A stretch of DNA of 64,000 bases from Cellvibrionaceae bacterium (GTDB lineage: Bacteria; Pseudomonadota; Gammaproteobacteria; Pseudomonadales; Cellvibrionaceae), in the NCBI GenBank assembly GCA_021151695.1, contig JAGKWU010000006.1, positions 163,591 through 227,590 of the forward strand. Direction: 5' to 3'. Under the pieces are notes generated by a model. It searched no databases, was not told the DNA's origin, and saw nothing but the letters and a program-made list of their open reading frames with translations. The first letter of the stretch is position 1, and each line of letters starts with the position of its first letter. This document shows positions 17,501 to 27,600 of this stretch, in pieces. A program made the position numbers and the translations under genes.

Positions 17501-17866
17501 AATACATTTAGCACTCCCTTTGAACAGGTGATTCGCAACCTATTATCCAATGCCATTAAGCACCATGATCGCGAGGAAGGTGTCATTCAGTTCAGTTCAC
17601 GATTGCTGGATGAGCACTTCTATGAATTCACCCTTTGCGATGATGGCCCCGGTATACCAGAAAAATTTCACGAGCGTGTATTCGGTATGTTCCAGACACT
17701 GCGGCCGCGCGATGAAATGGAAGGCAGCGGCATGGGATTGGCACTGATCAAAAAAATCGTCGAAAGCTATGGCGGAAACATCCAACTGAAATCCAGTGGC
17801 CGAGGCGCCTGCTTTATTTTTACCTGGCCAATTCATATACGCAGGAGCGAACCCGATGATCGATAG
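14561..17866 (+). CDS. Membrane multi-PAS hybrid-less sensor histidine kinase
   Basis: This 1101-residue sensor kinase starts at an ATG with GGGAG upstream. The N-terminus has several membrane helices (to about residue 215). A further helix (about 221-245) and one near 405-425 flank an extracytoplasmic helical region of the four-helix-bundle kind. A HAMP-like linker and three PAS domains follow, at about 485-600 (MPNGVIVVDSRGIIETVNEQ), 605-730 and 740-855. The HisKA box is ASHDLKSPLRG, where the His is phosphorylated. The ATPase has the N box RNLLSNAIKHHDR, G1 DDGPGIPE and G2 GSGMGLALIKKIVESYGG. Its stop overlaps the next response-regulator gene. The ligand is unknown. Confidence 0.92.
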   Translation: MNYEDEIDLSANTTATAIVSVTAIFLLLIGGGVILARHSPGLFPILRNDLLAVAFNTATCLLVSAGCLVALLAKRAWLLRLGSLFIVIISALTLLDLFSDRPWGIDALLSRDINDDQINNRMSPTSATGLLLTSCSLFAISFAYKGKKDLLVLLTVFLNIVCATIALIALLGHGIGLERAYMWMGIKIAVPSALGLTLLSLAILAYINRAFLFVFNRLNFFSRIVTGFGFMAMLVLAVGSIALMQINNLSIWAADLYDNPLQVSTAVGRIKSEINLLNRQLKNIAVKPEFASCDLIPEQLNGMEKRIEADSHSIFVKNAIFKTPVDSLTRGFSDWKNFALESCLLLNQNAYEEFSQRTLHGGQDRLLLMESKLDEISAINQEQVKQLQLNSARVQDESRRLIIIIVFGFLIVGILVTGLITRGLTTQLQKIRLSMLRIAQDRDQEVIPFLSHPQEVGDMARALAIFKESSSQRRQLESHLRQVLEAMPNGVIVVDSRGIIETVNEQTEKIFGYDRSELQGKPVEILIPSDAVGKHPNNRDTFFANPSPRVMGAGRELFGLRKDGREFPLEIGLAPMDTTDGKKVLASIVDITERHNADIALNESRERLELTTRINQIGIWEYMVDEGKLIWNDTMFEIYGRKKDFFSADYNAWKQCVHPNDLASTEKLLQESLNNLTPFITKFRIIQPDGTLKYIHAKAKIERTANNKTRMLGTNIDITREEVAFAKLHNTEALRSAIVEFSEDAIISKTLAGIVTSWNIGAANMFGYTADEAIGKPIRELLFPEDLVHQEEMLLAQVRAGMVIKHFETIRQRKDGSLINVSITLSPIKDAHGDIVGISAIKRDISETIKTAQTLISRQQDLEHSNLELARSNKELETFAYVASHDLKSPLRGIAQLSSWIEEDIAEKNFDEIGQHTELLRNRIRRMEKLLDDLLIFYRAGKADGVENTLDVNEMVREIFDIQNNKPGLTLELKNILPKINTFSTPFEQVIRNLLSNAIKHHDREEGVIQFSSRLLDEHFYEFTLCDDGPGIPEKFHERVFGMFQTLRPRDEMEGSGMGLALIKKIVESYGGNIQLKSSGRGACFIFTWPIHIRRSEPDDR

Positions 17867-18314
17867 AATCTATCCCGCTGAACCCTCCTCTGAATGTCGG
17901 GAGGTTTCACTCTTTATGGTCGAGGACGACGATATAGATGCAACCGCACTCAGACGTGCACTGCACAAACTCAAATTGCTGAATCCAATTTATCGCGCAA
18001 AAGACGGATTGGAAGCCATAGAATTGTTACGCGCCGGTGAGATCCCCTCTCCCTATATCATTTTGCTGGATCTGAACATGCCACGCATGAATGGTCTGGA
18101 GTTTCTTGAGGCACTGCGCGCAGATCCGGAGCTTACCCACGCAATTGTTTTTGTGTTGACCACCTCAAAATCTGATGAAGATATACTCGCGGCCTATCGC
18201 GAACATGTAGCGGGCTATTTACTTAAACAGCGCATGGACAATGATTTTTTACAGGTAGTGGGTTTGCTCAATCACTACTGGCGCATCATCGAATTACCCG
18301 ACACGGAGCATTAG
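17856..18314 (+). CDS. Single-domain response regulator (CheY/Rcp1-like)
   Basis: This 152-residue protein is only a receiver domain: acidic cluster EDDDID, phosphoacceptor Asp in ILLDLNMPRMNGLEFL, the Thr/Ser switch in LTTSKSDEDI and Lys in GYLLK. ATG 17856 is preferred over the upstream in-frame start because AGGAG precedes it and it overlaps the kinase stop by 11 bases, a sign of translational coupling. With no output domain it probably shuttles phosphate or binds a protein target. The kinase upstream is the likely donor and the REC-GGDEF-EAL protein 15 bases downstream the likely next partner. Confidence 0.92.
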   Translation: MIDRIYPAEPSSECREVSLFMVEDDDIDATALRRALHKLKLLNPIYRAKDGLEAIELLRAGEIPSPYIILLDLNMPRMNGLEFLEALRADPELTHAIVFVLTTSKSDEDILAAYREHVAGYLLKQRMDNDFLQVVGLLNHYWRIIELPDTEH

Positions 18315-18329
18315 GGCGCGGAGATTGCC

Positions 18330-20138
18330 ATGAAGTTACTGCTAATTGATGATAACGAACTCGACCGTCAGGCCATTGTTCGCACCTTTAAAAAAACCGA
18401 GTGGAATATCCAGATTGTCCAGGCAAAATCTGCCATGGAAGGTCTCACACATTTTGAAAATGATGATTTCGATGGTGTGCTGCTGGATTATCGGTTGCCA
18501 GATATGGATGGTTTGGAAACATTGCGGCTACTTTCCAAACACCCCAATCACCATGCAGCCATTCTCATTTTGACCGGCGCCATGGAAGATACGGAGCTGG
18601 AACAGCAATGCATCGAAGCCGGAGCCCAGGATGTACTGTTTAAATCCGACATCACACACAAACATTTAACACGCGCCATTGTTCACGCCCGCACTCGCCA
18701 TTTATTAGAGCGCGAATTGCAAGAGAGCCATCGCCGCCTGCGCAATCTCGCCGAAAACGATTCACTCACTGGTTTGGCCAATCGCTATTATTTTGATGAG
18801 AGCTTGCGCACTGCCATTCCACGAGCCAAACGCCAGCGGGATCAATTGGCATTGCTGTTTCTCGATCTGGATAATTTTAAAATTATCAACGACAGCCTGG
18901 GCCACGATGCAGGAGATCAATTGCTAAAAGAAGTCGCTAATCGCCTGCTGCGCGTAGTTCGCAACGGCGATGTCGTTTGTCGCCTGGGTGGTGATGAATT
19001 TGCCATACTCGCTCATAACTTCGAATCGCAAGAGCCGATCATTGCCCTTGCCGAACGCATACTCGAAGATTTGCGTCGTCCGATCACTATCGACAATAGC
19101 GAACACTTTATCTCCGCCAGTATTGGCGTAGCCACCTACCCAGGTGCAGGAGAAACCGCTGGCGACATGTTAAAAGCTGCCGACCTGGCGATGTATCGGG
19201 CCAAACGCGATGGACGCAACAACTTCCACTTTTTTTCATCGGCACTACAAGCGCAGGTGCAAGAGCGTATACATCTTGAAAAAGAATTGCGCTCGCTGGT
19301 GCCCACAGATCATTTTATTTTGTACTACCAGCCCATCATAGATGCTCGCACATTGGAAATTTGCGGTGCGGAAAGTTTGATCCGCTGGGATCACCCTACG
19401 CGCGGCATTTTGCCACCCAGCGAATTTATCGGACTGGCAGAGGAAATTGGTTTAATTATTGAGATAGATTCGCGGAGCCGCTTGAAAGCCTGCCAACAAT
19501 TAGCGCGTTGGCGTGCGCAACAATTGGTGAGCGAAAGTTTCACGCTGCGCTTTAATGTATGCGCCCAGATGCTGACCGATGACGACCTGCATCTATCCAT
19601 TAAACGCGATCTGGACAAAACCGAGCTACCCGGTCACTGCGTTGGCCTGGAGATTACGGAATCGCTGCTGGTGGAGAACTTTGAAACTACGGCGCGCTTG
19701 CTGGAGCAAATAAAAAGTTACGGCGTGGAAATTTCGGTGGATGATTTTGGTACAGGCTATTCATCCATGGCTTATCTTAAAGCCTTGCCCGCCGGCACGC
19801 TGAAAATTGATCGCACCTTTGTCACAGGGGTGCCAGACAATATTGATGACTGCCGCATACTGCGCGCCATGATTGTATTTGGCAAAAGCCTGAATTTAAA
19901 AATCGTAATTGAAGGGATAGAAACGCCGGAGCAAGCCAGACTCTGTCGCGACTATGGTGCGGATTATCTACAGGGTTATCTGTTTTCTCGCCCTATATCG
20001 CCCGATGGATTTGAACAATTGCTGCAAGAACACAATCCACAGCAGCTGGAGCGAGCCCTTGCCTCGCTAGACCATTTGCGCACTCGCGGAATAACACCGA
20101 TTGGGAAAATTAACAGCACAAAAAGCAGCGGCGATTAA
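18330..20138 (+). CDS. Response regulator with GGDEF and EAL domains (c-di-GMP turnover)
   Basis: The 602-residue protein has three modules. REC (about 1-125) has DDNELD and phosphoacceptor Asp in LLDYRLPDMDG. GGDEF (about 150-310) has an intact GGDEF motif and an RxxD inhibitory site (RNGD) five residues before it. EAL (about 325-575) has ESL in place of the usual EAL/EVL but keeps the metal and catalytic residues in DDFGTGYSS, KIDRTF, IEGIET and the QGYLFSRP end. Both synthase and esterase activities look possible. It closes the kinase/receiver operon and meets the diguanylate cyclase gene tail to tail across 8 bases. Confidence 0.94.
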   Translation: MKLLLIDDNELDRQAIVRTFKKTEWNIQIVQAKSAMEGLTHFENDDFDGVLLDYRLPDMDGLETLRLLSKHPNHHAAILILTGAMEDTELEQQCIEAGAQDVLFKSDITHKHLTRAIVHARTRHLLERELQESHRRLRNLAENDSLTGLANRYYFDESLRTAIPRAKRQRDQLALLFLDLDNFKIINDSLGHDAGDQLLKEVANRLLRVVRNGDVVCRLGGDEFAILAHNFESQEPIIALAERILEDLRRPITIDNSEHFISASIGVATYPGAGETAGDMLKAADLAMYRAKRDGRNNFHFFSSALQAQVQERIHLEKELRSLVPTDHFILYYQPIIDARTLEICGAESLIRWDHPTRGILPPSEFIGLAEEIGLIIEIDSRSRLKACQQLARWRAQQLVSESFTLRFNVCAQMLTDDDLHLSIKRDLDKTELPGHCVGLEITESLLVENFETTARLLEQIKSYGVEISVDDFGTGYSSMAYLKALPAGTLKIDRTFVTGVPDNIDDCRILRAMIVFGKSLNLKIVIEGIETPEQARLCRDYGADYLQGYLFSRPISPDGFEQLLQEHNPQQLERALASLDHLRTRGITPIGKINSTKSSGD

Positions 20139-20146
20139 ATCTCTGG

Positions 20147-21652
20147 TTAGGCATCAGGATTAATTTCGGTCCACTTGCTAACGCGATTACGCCCCTGTTG
20201 CTTGGAATAGTAAAGCGCTTGGTCCGCCTGATGAATAAGCTCGTTGGCTGTCGTAGCACCCAGGCTTCTGGCGGTAACGCCAAAACTGCTGGTTACACTT
20301 ACGCCGTTGGTTACCTGGGCAGCAATTTTTTCCCGGCAGCGCTCAGCAATCGCACAAGCCGTTTCCAGCGAAGCTCCCGGCAAAATCACACAAAACTCTT
20401 CACCACCAAAACGCGCTACTATATCCATATCGCGCACCACGCTTTGAATGCAGCGCGCCGCCATGCGGATTACCTCATCACCGGTGTTATGACCATAGGT
20501 ATCGTTCACGCGTTTGAAATAATCTATATCTGCCATGATGCAACTGTATTCCGTATCTGTTTGGCGAGCCCCGCCAAATTTTGGTTCCAGATGCTCATAA
20601 AGCGCGCGACGGTTAAAGCAATCAGTCAATGGGTCGCGCACAGCGAGATAGCGCAACTCTTTATTTTTTGCCTCCATTTCCGCTTGTGATTTCGCAAGGG
20701 CCGCGAGTATCTCTTCCAGCAGCCGGCTTTTTTCCTCCAGCTCCGACACGTCATCAAACACGGCAATAGCACCCTGCATGCTGCTTTCGCCATCCATAAT
20801 AGGCACAGCATTTACGCTGAAAATCATCGGCTGGCCATCGTCGCCGGGTAACTCTACCCGTACACCGGTTTGTTTAATGCCATCCTTCAACGCACTCAAC
20901 CAGGGTAGCATTTTTGCTTCCTGCTCTTCCGCCAAGTGCCATCCAAGACTACTGGCTTTTTTTCCCAGCAGATTTTTTTCGCTGCGTTTTAATTTGGTGA
21001 GTATCACGCTATTCGCCAGCACAATTTGCTCGCGTCTATCCAGAATCAGTACACCCTCCGCGAGAACATTCATGGCGTTGCGTACGCGCGCCGGCACTAC
21101 AGCGCTGGGATCAAGATGCTGCAACACGCGGCGAATATAAAACCAGAACGCAATAAAACCACTGATGGATAAAAACACCAGCATCACAATAAAGATAGGC
21201 AGGTGAAATAAGGGATGACGCTCACTGATCAACGGCTTGAAAGACAATTCAAGATTGGCGCGCGTACTGCCATTCACTTGCAAGGGTAAGCGCAAATGCG
21301 TTGGGGTGGAGCTAACAGGATCTGCCCCCGCCCAGCTCTGTTCATGCTCACTGGTCTGCGCCACTACTATGCCGTCGGTGGTACGTACCGCGACGGATAA
21401 AATATCCGGATTGTGTTGCACTGTGCCATCAATAAAATACTGAAGCAGCAGATCATCACCGCGCTCTATCGCCAGGCTGATTTGTTTGCTGAGCGCCTCT
21501 GCCAATTGTTTGCGAGCATCCAATTGCTGCTTGTCGGCGCTAGGGGCCAAACCCAACGCCTGCGCCAGAATTAAAATCGACAACATCAGCATCACCAGGC
21601 CGATACTTAACCTTATGGCGGGGCTTAATCGTAAAGAGCCAAAACCAATCAT
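20147..21652 (-). CDS. Membrane diguanylate cyclase with PAS domain, downstream of the giant surface protein
   Basis: This 501-residue protein has a first membrane helix at about 12-34, a periplasmic sensor of about 115 residues and a second helix near 150-172 (IFIVMLVFLSISGFIAFWFY). A PAS domain (about 190-300, LAEGVLILDRREQIVLANSV), a coiled linker and a C-terminal GGDEF domain follow. The active site is GGEEF and an RxxD inhibitory site (RDMD) stands five residues before it, so it should make c-di-GMP with product inhibition. The ATG lies 6 bases after the stop of the 2224-residue surface protein on the same strand, so the two are very likely co-transcribed. Confidence 0.93.
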   Translation of the reverse strand: MIGFGSLRLSPAIRLSIGLVMLMLSILILAQALGLAPSADKQQLDARKQLAEALSKQISLAIERGDDLLLQYFIDGTVQHNPDILSVAVRTTDGIVVAQTSEHEQSWAGADPVSSTPTHLRLPLQVNGSTRANLELSFKPLISERHPLFHLPIFIVMLVFLSISGFIAFWFYIRRVLQHLDPSAVVPARVRNAMNVLAEGVLILDRREQIVLANSVILTKLKRSEKNLLGKKASSLGWHLAEEQEAKMLPWLSALKDGIKQTGVRVELPGDDGQPMIFSVNAVPIMDGESSMQGAIAVFDDVSELEEKSRLLEEILAALAKSQAEMEAKNKELRYLAVRDPLTDCFNRRALYEHLEPKFGGARQTDTEYSCIMADIDYFKRVNDTYGHNTGDEVIRMAARCIQSVVRDMDIVARFGGEEFCVILPGASLETACAIAERCREKIAAQVTNGVSVTSSFGVTARSLGATTANELIHQADQALYYSKQQGRNRVSKWTEINPDA

Positions 21653-21658
21653 GAATGT

Positions 21659-24600
21659 TTATTTCCTGCCTGAATCAATATGGTCAAACATATAGCCCAC
21701 CTCTTTCGAGGTTTTATCTTCTTCCGCTTTATCTTTTCGCTCTTGTTCAAGTTGTTTTTTTCGCTTATTGACTTCGTCAAGAATTGGCAGCGGATCTATA
21801 CCACGCCAGAGCGGCAACATGGACATCAATGTAAGTAATAAGCTGCTGGCGCGCAGCGACCAAATCAATAAACCCGTCGTTATCGATAAAGTGATACCCG
21901 CCAACAATGCTTTTTGCTGCTGTTCTTCGTGCAAAACACTGTCCATTTGTTCACGAAAGCGATTTAGCTGCGCGTTAAATTTTTCCTCTTCCTCTGCACT
22001 GAAACCACTTGCAGGCCCTATGAGATTGGCCAGAGCGGAACTGGATGCAGCTTTAGCACCTCCCAACAATGAACCCTGTGCTTGCATGCGATCTATCAAG
22101 CTGTGTTTGCCAGTAGCGTCCACATCGGAAAATTTGATAGTGGCGTCAGCAGTGATCAGGGGCGCTGGCGGCTCCTCGCGTGTCGCAATAAGTTCCGGCT
22201 TGCCAGTTGTCGCACCCGAATCACCGGTTGGCTGCGCGGGATCTATATCGCCACGATCAATTTCTTTTGGCGGCGTAACACCGGGATTATCCGGTAAGCG
22301 CGGAGGTTCTTGGGGAGTCGTTACATCGGGCAATTTTCCATCAGACGCACCATTGCCAGTTTGTCCATTATTGTTTTCGCGATCATCCGGTAGAAATGTA
22401 CTCACATCAATTTGCAATATCAGATCCGCAGATGCACCTGCATTGTCAGTGGCGCGCAGTATTATCTGGTGACTACCAATATCATCGGCTGCAGGCGTTC
22501 CGTAAAAACGCATCTTGTCGCTATCAAAATGCAACCAGGCTGGCAGGTTTCCGCCATTGGCCATAAGGGCAGAATAATGCAACTGATCCTGCGCATCCTC
22601 ATCGCTAAATGCATTGACTGGAACCTGGTAATCAACACTTGCCGGCAATTTCACCGATTGCGTCGGCAATTCAATAATCGCCTGTGGAGCATCATTGGTA
22701 TTGCTGACCACGAGCGCAAAAATTTGGGTAGCACTTGCGCCCTGAACATCGCTGGCAATCACCTCAATAGCGTAATTGCCTACATGACTATTGAGCGGCG
22801 TGCCGCTAAAGCTGCGGGTGGCAGCATCAAAATGCAGCCAGGATGGCAAGGGTTTTCCGTCGGCGAGCCTGGCACTATAGGTTAATGGATCATTATCACC
22901 ATCAGTAAAACTATTGGCGGGAATTTGAAAATTGAACGGAGCATCCTCAATCGCCGTTTGCGCAGTAATGGGATTGCCTGACACAGGCGCCTTATTAACA
23001 TCCAGTACATTTAATACAAATAAATCACTTGCTGTTTCACCGGAAGCATCGCTGACGATAACGCGAATACTGAGTTGGCCAGTGTCGGCATTGCCAGGTG
23101 TACCGCTGAAACTATGGCTGGTTGCATCAAAGCCAAGCCATGCAGGCAGCGCACTGCCATCGGCAAGTTGTGCTGTCCAGGTGAGAGGGTCGCCATTGGC
23201 ATCACTAAAACTATTATCAGGAACCACAAATATAAATTGTGAATCTTCAGTTGCTGTTTGATTCGCGATGGGATTGCTAACCGTGGGAGGATTGTTGCTA
23301 CCCGTTGGCAAAATACTTAATTCAAATTGCGTGGAAACAATACCACCCACCCCATCATCGGCAGTGACTTTAATAACCAGCTGCCCAACATCGCTATCGA
23401 CAGGTGTACCCGAAAAACTCCGCGTTGCACTATCAAAATGCAACCAGCCAGGTAAAGCAGTACCATCGGACAGCTGGGCGCTATAACTGAGAATATCGCC
23501 CGCATCCTGATCAATAAAAGTATTGGCTGAAAAACTAAACCTCAGGGCTTGATCAACGGTACCGTTTTGATTGGGAATAGCGCGGCTGACCTCAGGTGTG
23601 TGATTAATATCCAGCAAGTTAATGGCAACAGCTCCAGAATCAATCAGCGCACCACCTGTACCTGTGTTACCCAAATCACTCGTCGTCATGCTGAGTGTAT
23701 CGCTGCCGGGAAATGGGCCAGAGCCCACATAAATAATATTGGCCAAGGCCGCATTGATATTGGCAAGTGTTCCGCTAAACACCATGCTGGCATCTGCACT
23801 GCCATCGCCCGTTGTAAAACTCAAGCCCGCAGTGCGGCCCAATGTTAATTGGCCCTGCCCCACTGATAAGGTTACTTGCAAATTGCCGTTAGCCGCATCC
23901 GCATCCGCTATCTGGATTTGGTTGCCGTTAGCAAGGTTAAATATCAGCGGCGTGTCTTCCGTTGCTGTTTGTGCGCCCGGCAAAACATTGACCGGCGCAT
24001 CATTAACGGCAGCGATATTCAATATTGCGCTATCACTGGAAGATAACACTCCATCGCTTGCCGTGATGGTTAAGGTGAGCGACGCAGCCGGCGCGTCAGC
24101 TGAATTTACATAAGTAAGCGCGCCACCATTATTGCCCGCAAAAAAATCATTTAACTGTGCAACTGTGCCCGTAACAATTAGGTGACCAGATCCATTACCC
24201 GATGAAATATTAACGCCTGTTGTGCCTACAACGGCCGTAAGCTGATTATTGCTGCCATTAACTGCAACTGTAACTGAGAGAGAGTCACCATCCGCATCAG
24301 CAAAACTAATACCTGTACCCTGTAGATTGATAGATTGCTGCTCGGTAACGACATAACTCAGGGGCGGTATAGTCACCACCGGTGCCGTGCTGGAATTATT
24401 CACCACTATGTCAAATAAATCAGAAACGGTTCCACCTGAACCATCGTCCGCCGTTAATTTTATGGTGATGGTACCTACATCAGCATTTCCCGGTGTGCCG
24501 GAAAAGGTGCGGGTATTTGCATCAAAGATTAACCAGGCGGGCAGCGCCGCACCATTACCCAAAGTGGCGGTATAAGTGAGTGTTGTACTTGCATCCGGAT

Positions 24601-27600
24601 CTGTAAAAGTATTAGCGGCAAAACTGTAACTAAAAGCAGAGTTCTTTGATGTGATTTGATCCGGCACCGGGGTATTTACCACAGGTACATCATTTACATT
24701 GAGCACAGTAATAGCAACTGTATCCGTATCGCTGAGCGCACCACCTGAGCCCGTATTACCCAAATCATTGGTGGTAATGGTTAAGGTATCTCCGCCAGCG
24801 AAATCAGGATTGGGTGTGTAGGTAATAGTGGCAAGTGCCGCATTGATATTGGCAAGTGTGCCGGTAAAAACCATATTGCCATCAGCAGTGCCATCACCAG
24901 CGCTGAAGCTCAAACCTGTTACAGCACCCAAGGTTACATTGCCCTGCCCTACGGCTAAAGTAACTTGCAAATTACTACTGGCTGCATCTACATCGGCAAT
25001 CTGGATTTGGTTGCCATTGCCGGCGCTAAATATTAATGCCGTGTCCTCATTGACGGTTTGCGCAACTGGCACTGTATTAACCGGAGCATCGTTTACGGCG
25101 GTGATATTCAGCGTTGCAGTATCACTGCCTGTTAATACCCCATCACTTGCCGTAATGGTAAGCGTGTGTGATGCAACTGGTGTATCCGCCGCTATGCGGT
25201 AGGTCAAGCTGCCGCCGTTGTTGCCCGCCAATAAATTATTGAGTTGCGCCGCTGTACCTGTCAGCACCAGGCTGCCACTGCCATTACCTGACGAGATGGC
25301 AACGCCCGTAGTACCCACTGCGGCGGTGAGTTGATTGTTGGTGCCGTTGACGCTGAGCGTTACAGTAAGGTTATCGCCATCTATATCACCAAAGCTAATA
25401 CCAGTGCCGTGCAAATTAATGGCTACTTGTTCAGTGACTGAATAACTCGGCGGGGTAATGGTAACTGTAGGCGCCGTATTGGAATTATTGACGACCATGT
25501 CAAAAAAATCGGAAACACTTCCGCCCTGACCATCATCCGCCGTTAATTTTATAGTGATAGTACCTACATCAGAATTTCCTGGCGTACCGGAAAATGTACG
25601 CGTATTCGAATCAAAGTTTAACCATGAAGGTAATGCAGCGCCGCTGCCCAGTGTCGCTGTGTAGGTGTGAGTTGCCCCCACATCCTGATCGGCAAAGGTG
25701 TATGCGGGAAAGGTGTAAGTGTAGGCCGCATTTTTGGTGGCAGTTTGATCCGGCACAGGTACATTCACTGTAGGTGGATCATTCACATTGATGATCACCA
25801 GATCAAACGTATCCGACACAATACCACCGCGTCCATCGCTTGCAGTCACCTGTATACTACGGGTACCTACATCACCATCATCTGGCATGCCGGAGAAAGT
25901 GCGTGTCGCTGCATTAAAATTTAGCCAGGGCGGCAAAGGCGAACCATTGGATTGTTTCGCGGTGTAGGTGAGCGTATCGCCATTAGCATCATTAAATGTG
26001 TTCGCGGGAAAGGTGTAACTGAACGCAACCATTTCAGTTGCGCTATTGTCCGGAATGGGATTGGCAACCGTGGGCGCCGAATTGGCAGGAATCTGATTGA
26101 CGGCAAACGCCATGTCCCAGTTGCCGACGCCACCAACATTATTAAAAAAAACACCTGTGTTATACACATCAGTATTGTGATAGGCCACAGAAATTAAATG
26201 ATCTGTACCGTCACTACTCACACGCATCCAGTTCACCTGATACGCAGGAACATTGATATCAGCGAAATCAAAACTTACCCATTGGTAACCTGCACTCAAA
26301 CTACTGGTATTGACTGTCGCGAGCGCTATGACATTACCATTGTAACCATCGCGCAATTCCATGGTGAGCGTTTGGTTGGCCGCACCTGGATCTTTATAAA
26401 TTTGCACGCTGATTTCATTCGTCGTCATAGCTGACGAATATTGGATACTCTGGCCAGCAAAATCACCCGGCACTAACGGATAGAGGGAGTTTCCGTTACC
26501 GGTATCGTCATAGACATTGGCGATGCTGATATCAAACGTATCCGATGCTGTAGCTGTACTGGGATCACTCGCAATAACTTGTACCGATATTGTTCCCGTA
26601 TCCCCGTTGCCGGGAGTACCACTGAAGGTGCGAGTAGAACCATCAAAATGCAACCAGGATGGCAAAGCACCACCACCGGATAATTGCGCTGTGTAACTGA
26701 GTGTATCGTTGTCAGGATCACTAAACGTATTCGCCGGCACTACGTAATTAAAGGGGTTGTTCACATGCACGGATTTATCGGCGATGGGATTATCCAACAC
26801 CGGCGTATCATTGACATTATTCACAACCACATCGAAAAATTCCGAGGTGCTTGCACCATGGTTGTCGGTGGCGATAACCTCAACATGCCAGGTACCGACT
26901 TGATGATTATGTGGTGTACCACCAAAAGTGCGCGTAATTTCGTTAAAGGTAATCCAATCCAGGCTGCCACCACCTTGCAATTGCGCACGATAACTCAGCG
27001 TGTCGTTATTATCCGGATCTGAAAAAGTATTGGCGGGCATAACGTAATTAAATGCCGTATCCTGGTTAACGCTTTTATCGCTGATGGGATTGGCAACAAC
27101 AGGCGCAGCATTAGTGCCGTCATCCTGAGATAACTTAAAAGCAAGGTCCCAACCCAACGCATCGGGTGTGCCGTTCTGGATCATGCTGGAATTGTTGTAC
27201 ACATTGGCATCGTGATGGGATATCAGGATCGCATTATCATTCGCACTGGTGGTCACTTGAATATAGTAAGTCTGGCTATCGGTCAGCGACACATCGGCAA
27301 AACTGAAAGTGTGCCATTCAAATCCGGTTGCACTTATAGCACTGGAGGCGATTGAGGCAGAACCTAACACAACACCATTCCAACTATCGCGCAGCTCTAC
27401 TGTAATAGTTTGCGCGACAGCATTGTTGAAGCGTGCAAGCTGTAAACTGATTTCATTGACCGTGTAGGTTGCGCCGGGACTATCGTAATTAAAACTTTGC
27501 CCCACCTGACTGCCGGAAGATACCGGCACCTGGCGGTTGCCACTGCCCGTATAAATATAATTGGTATCAGCAAGTGTTCCCTGCCAGTCCGCTTGTGCCG

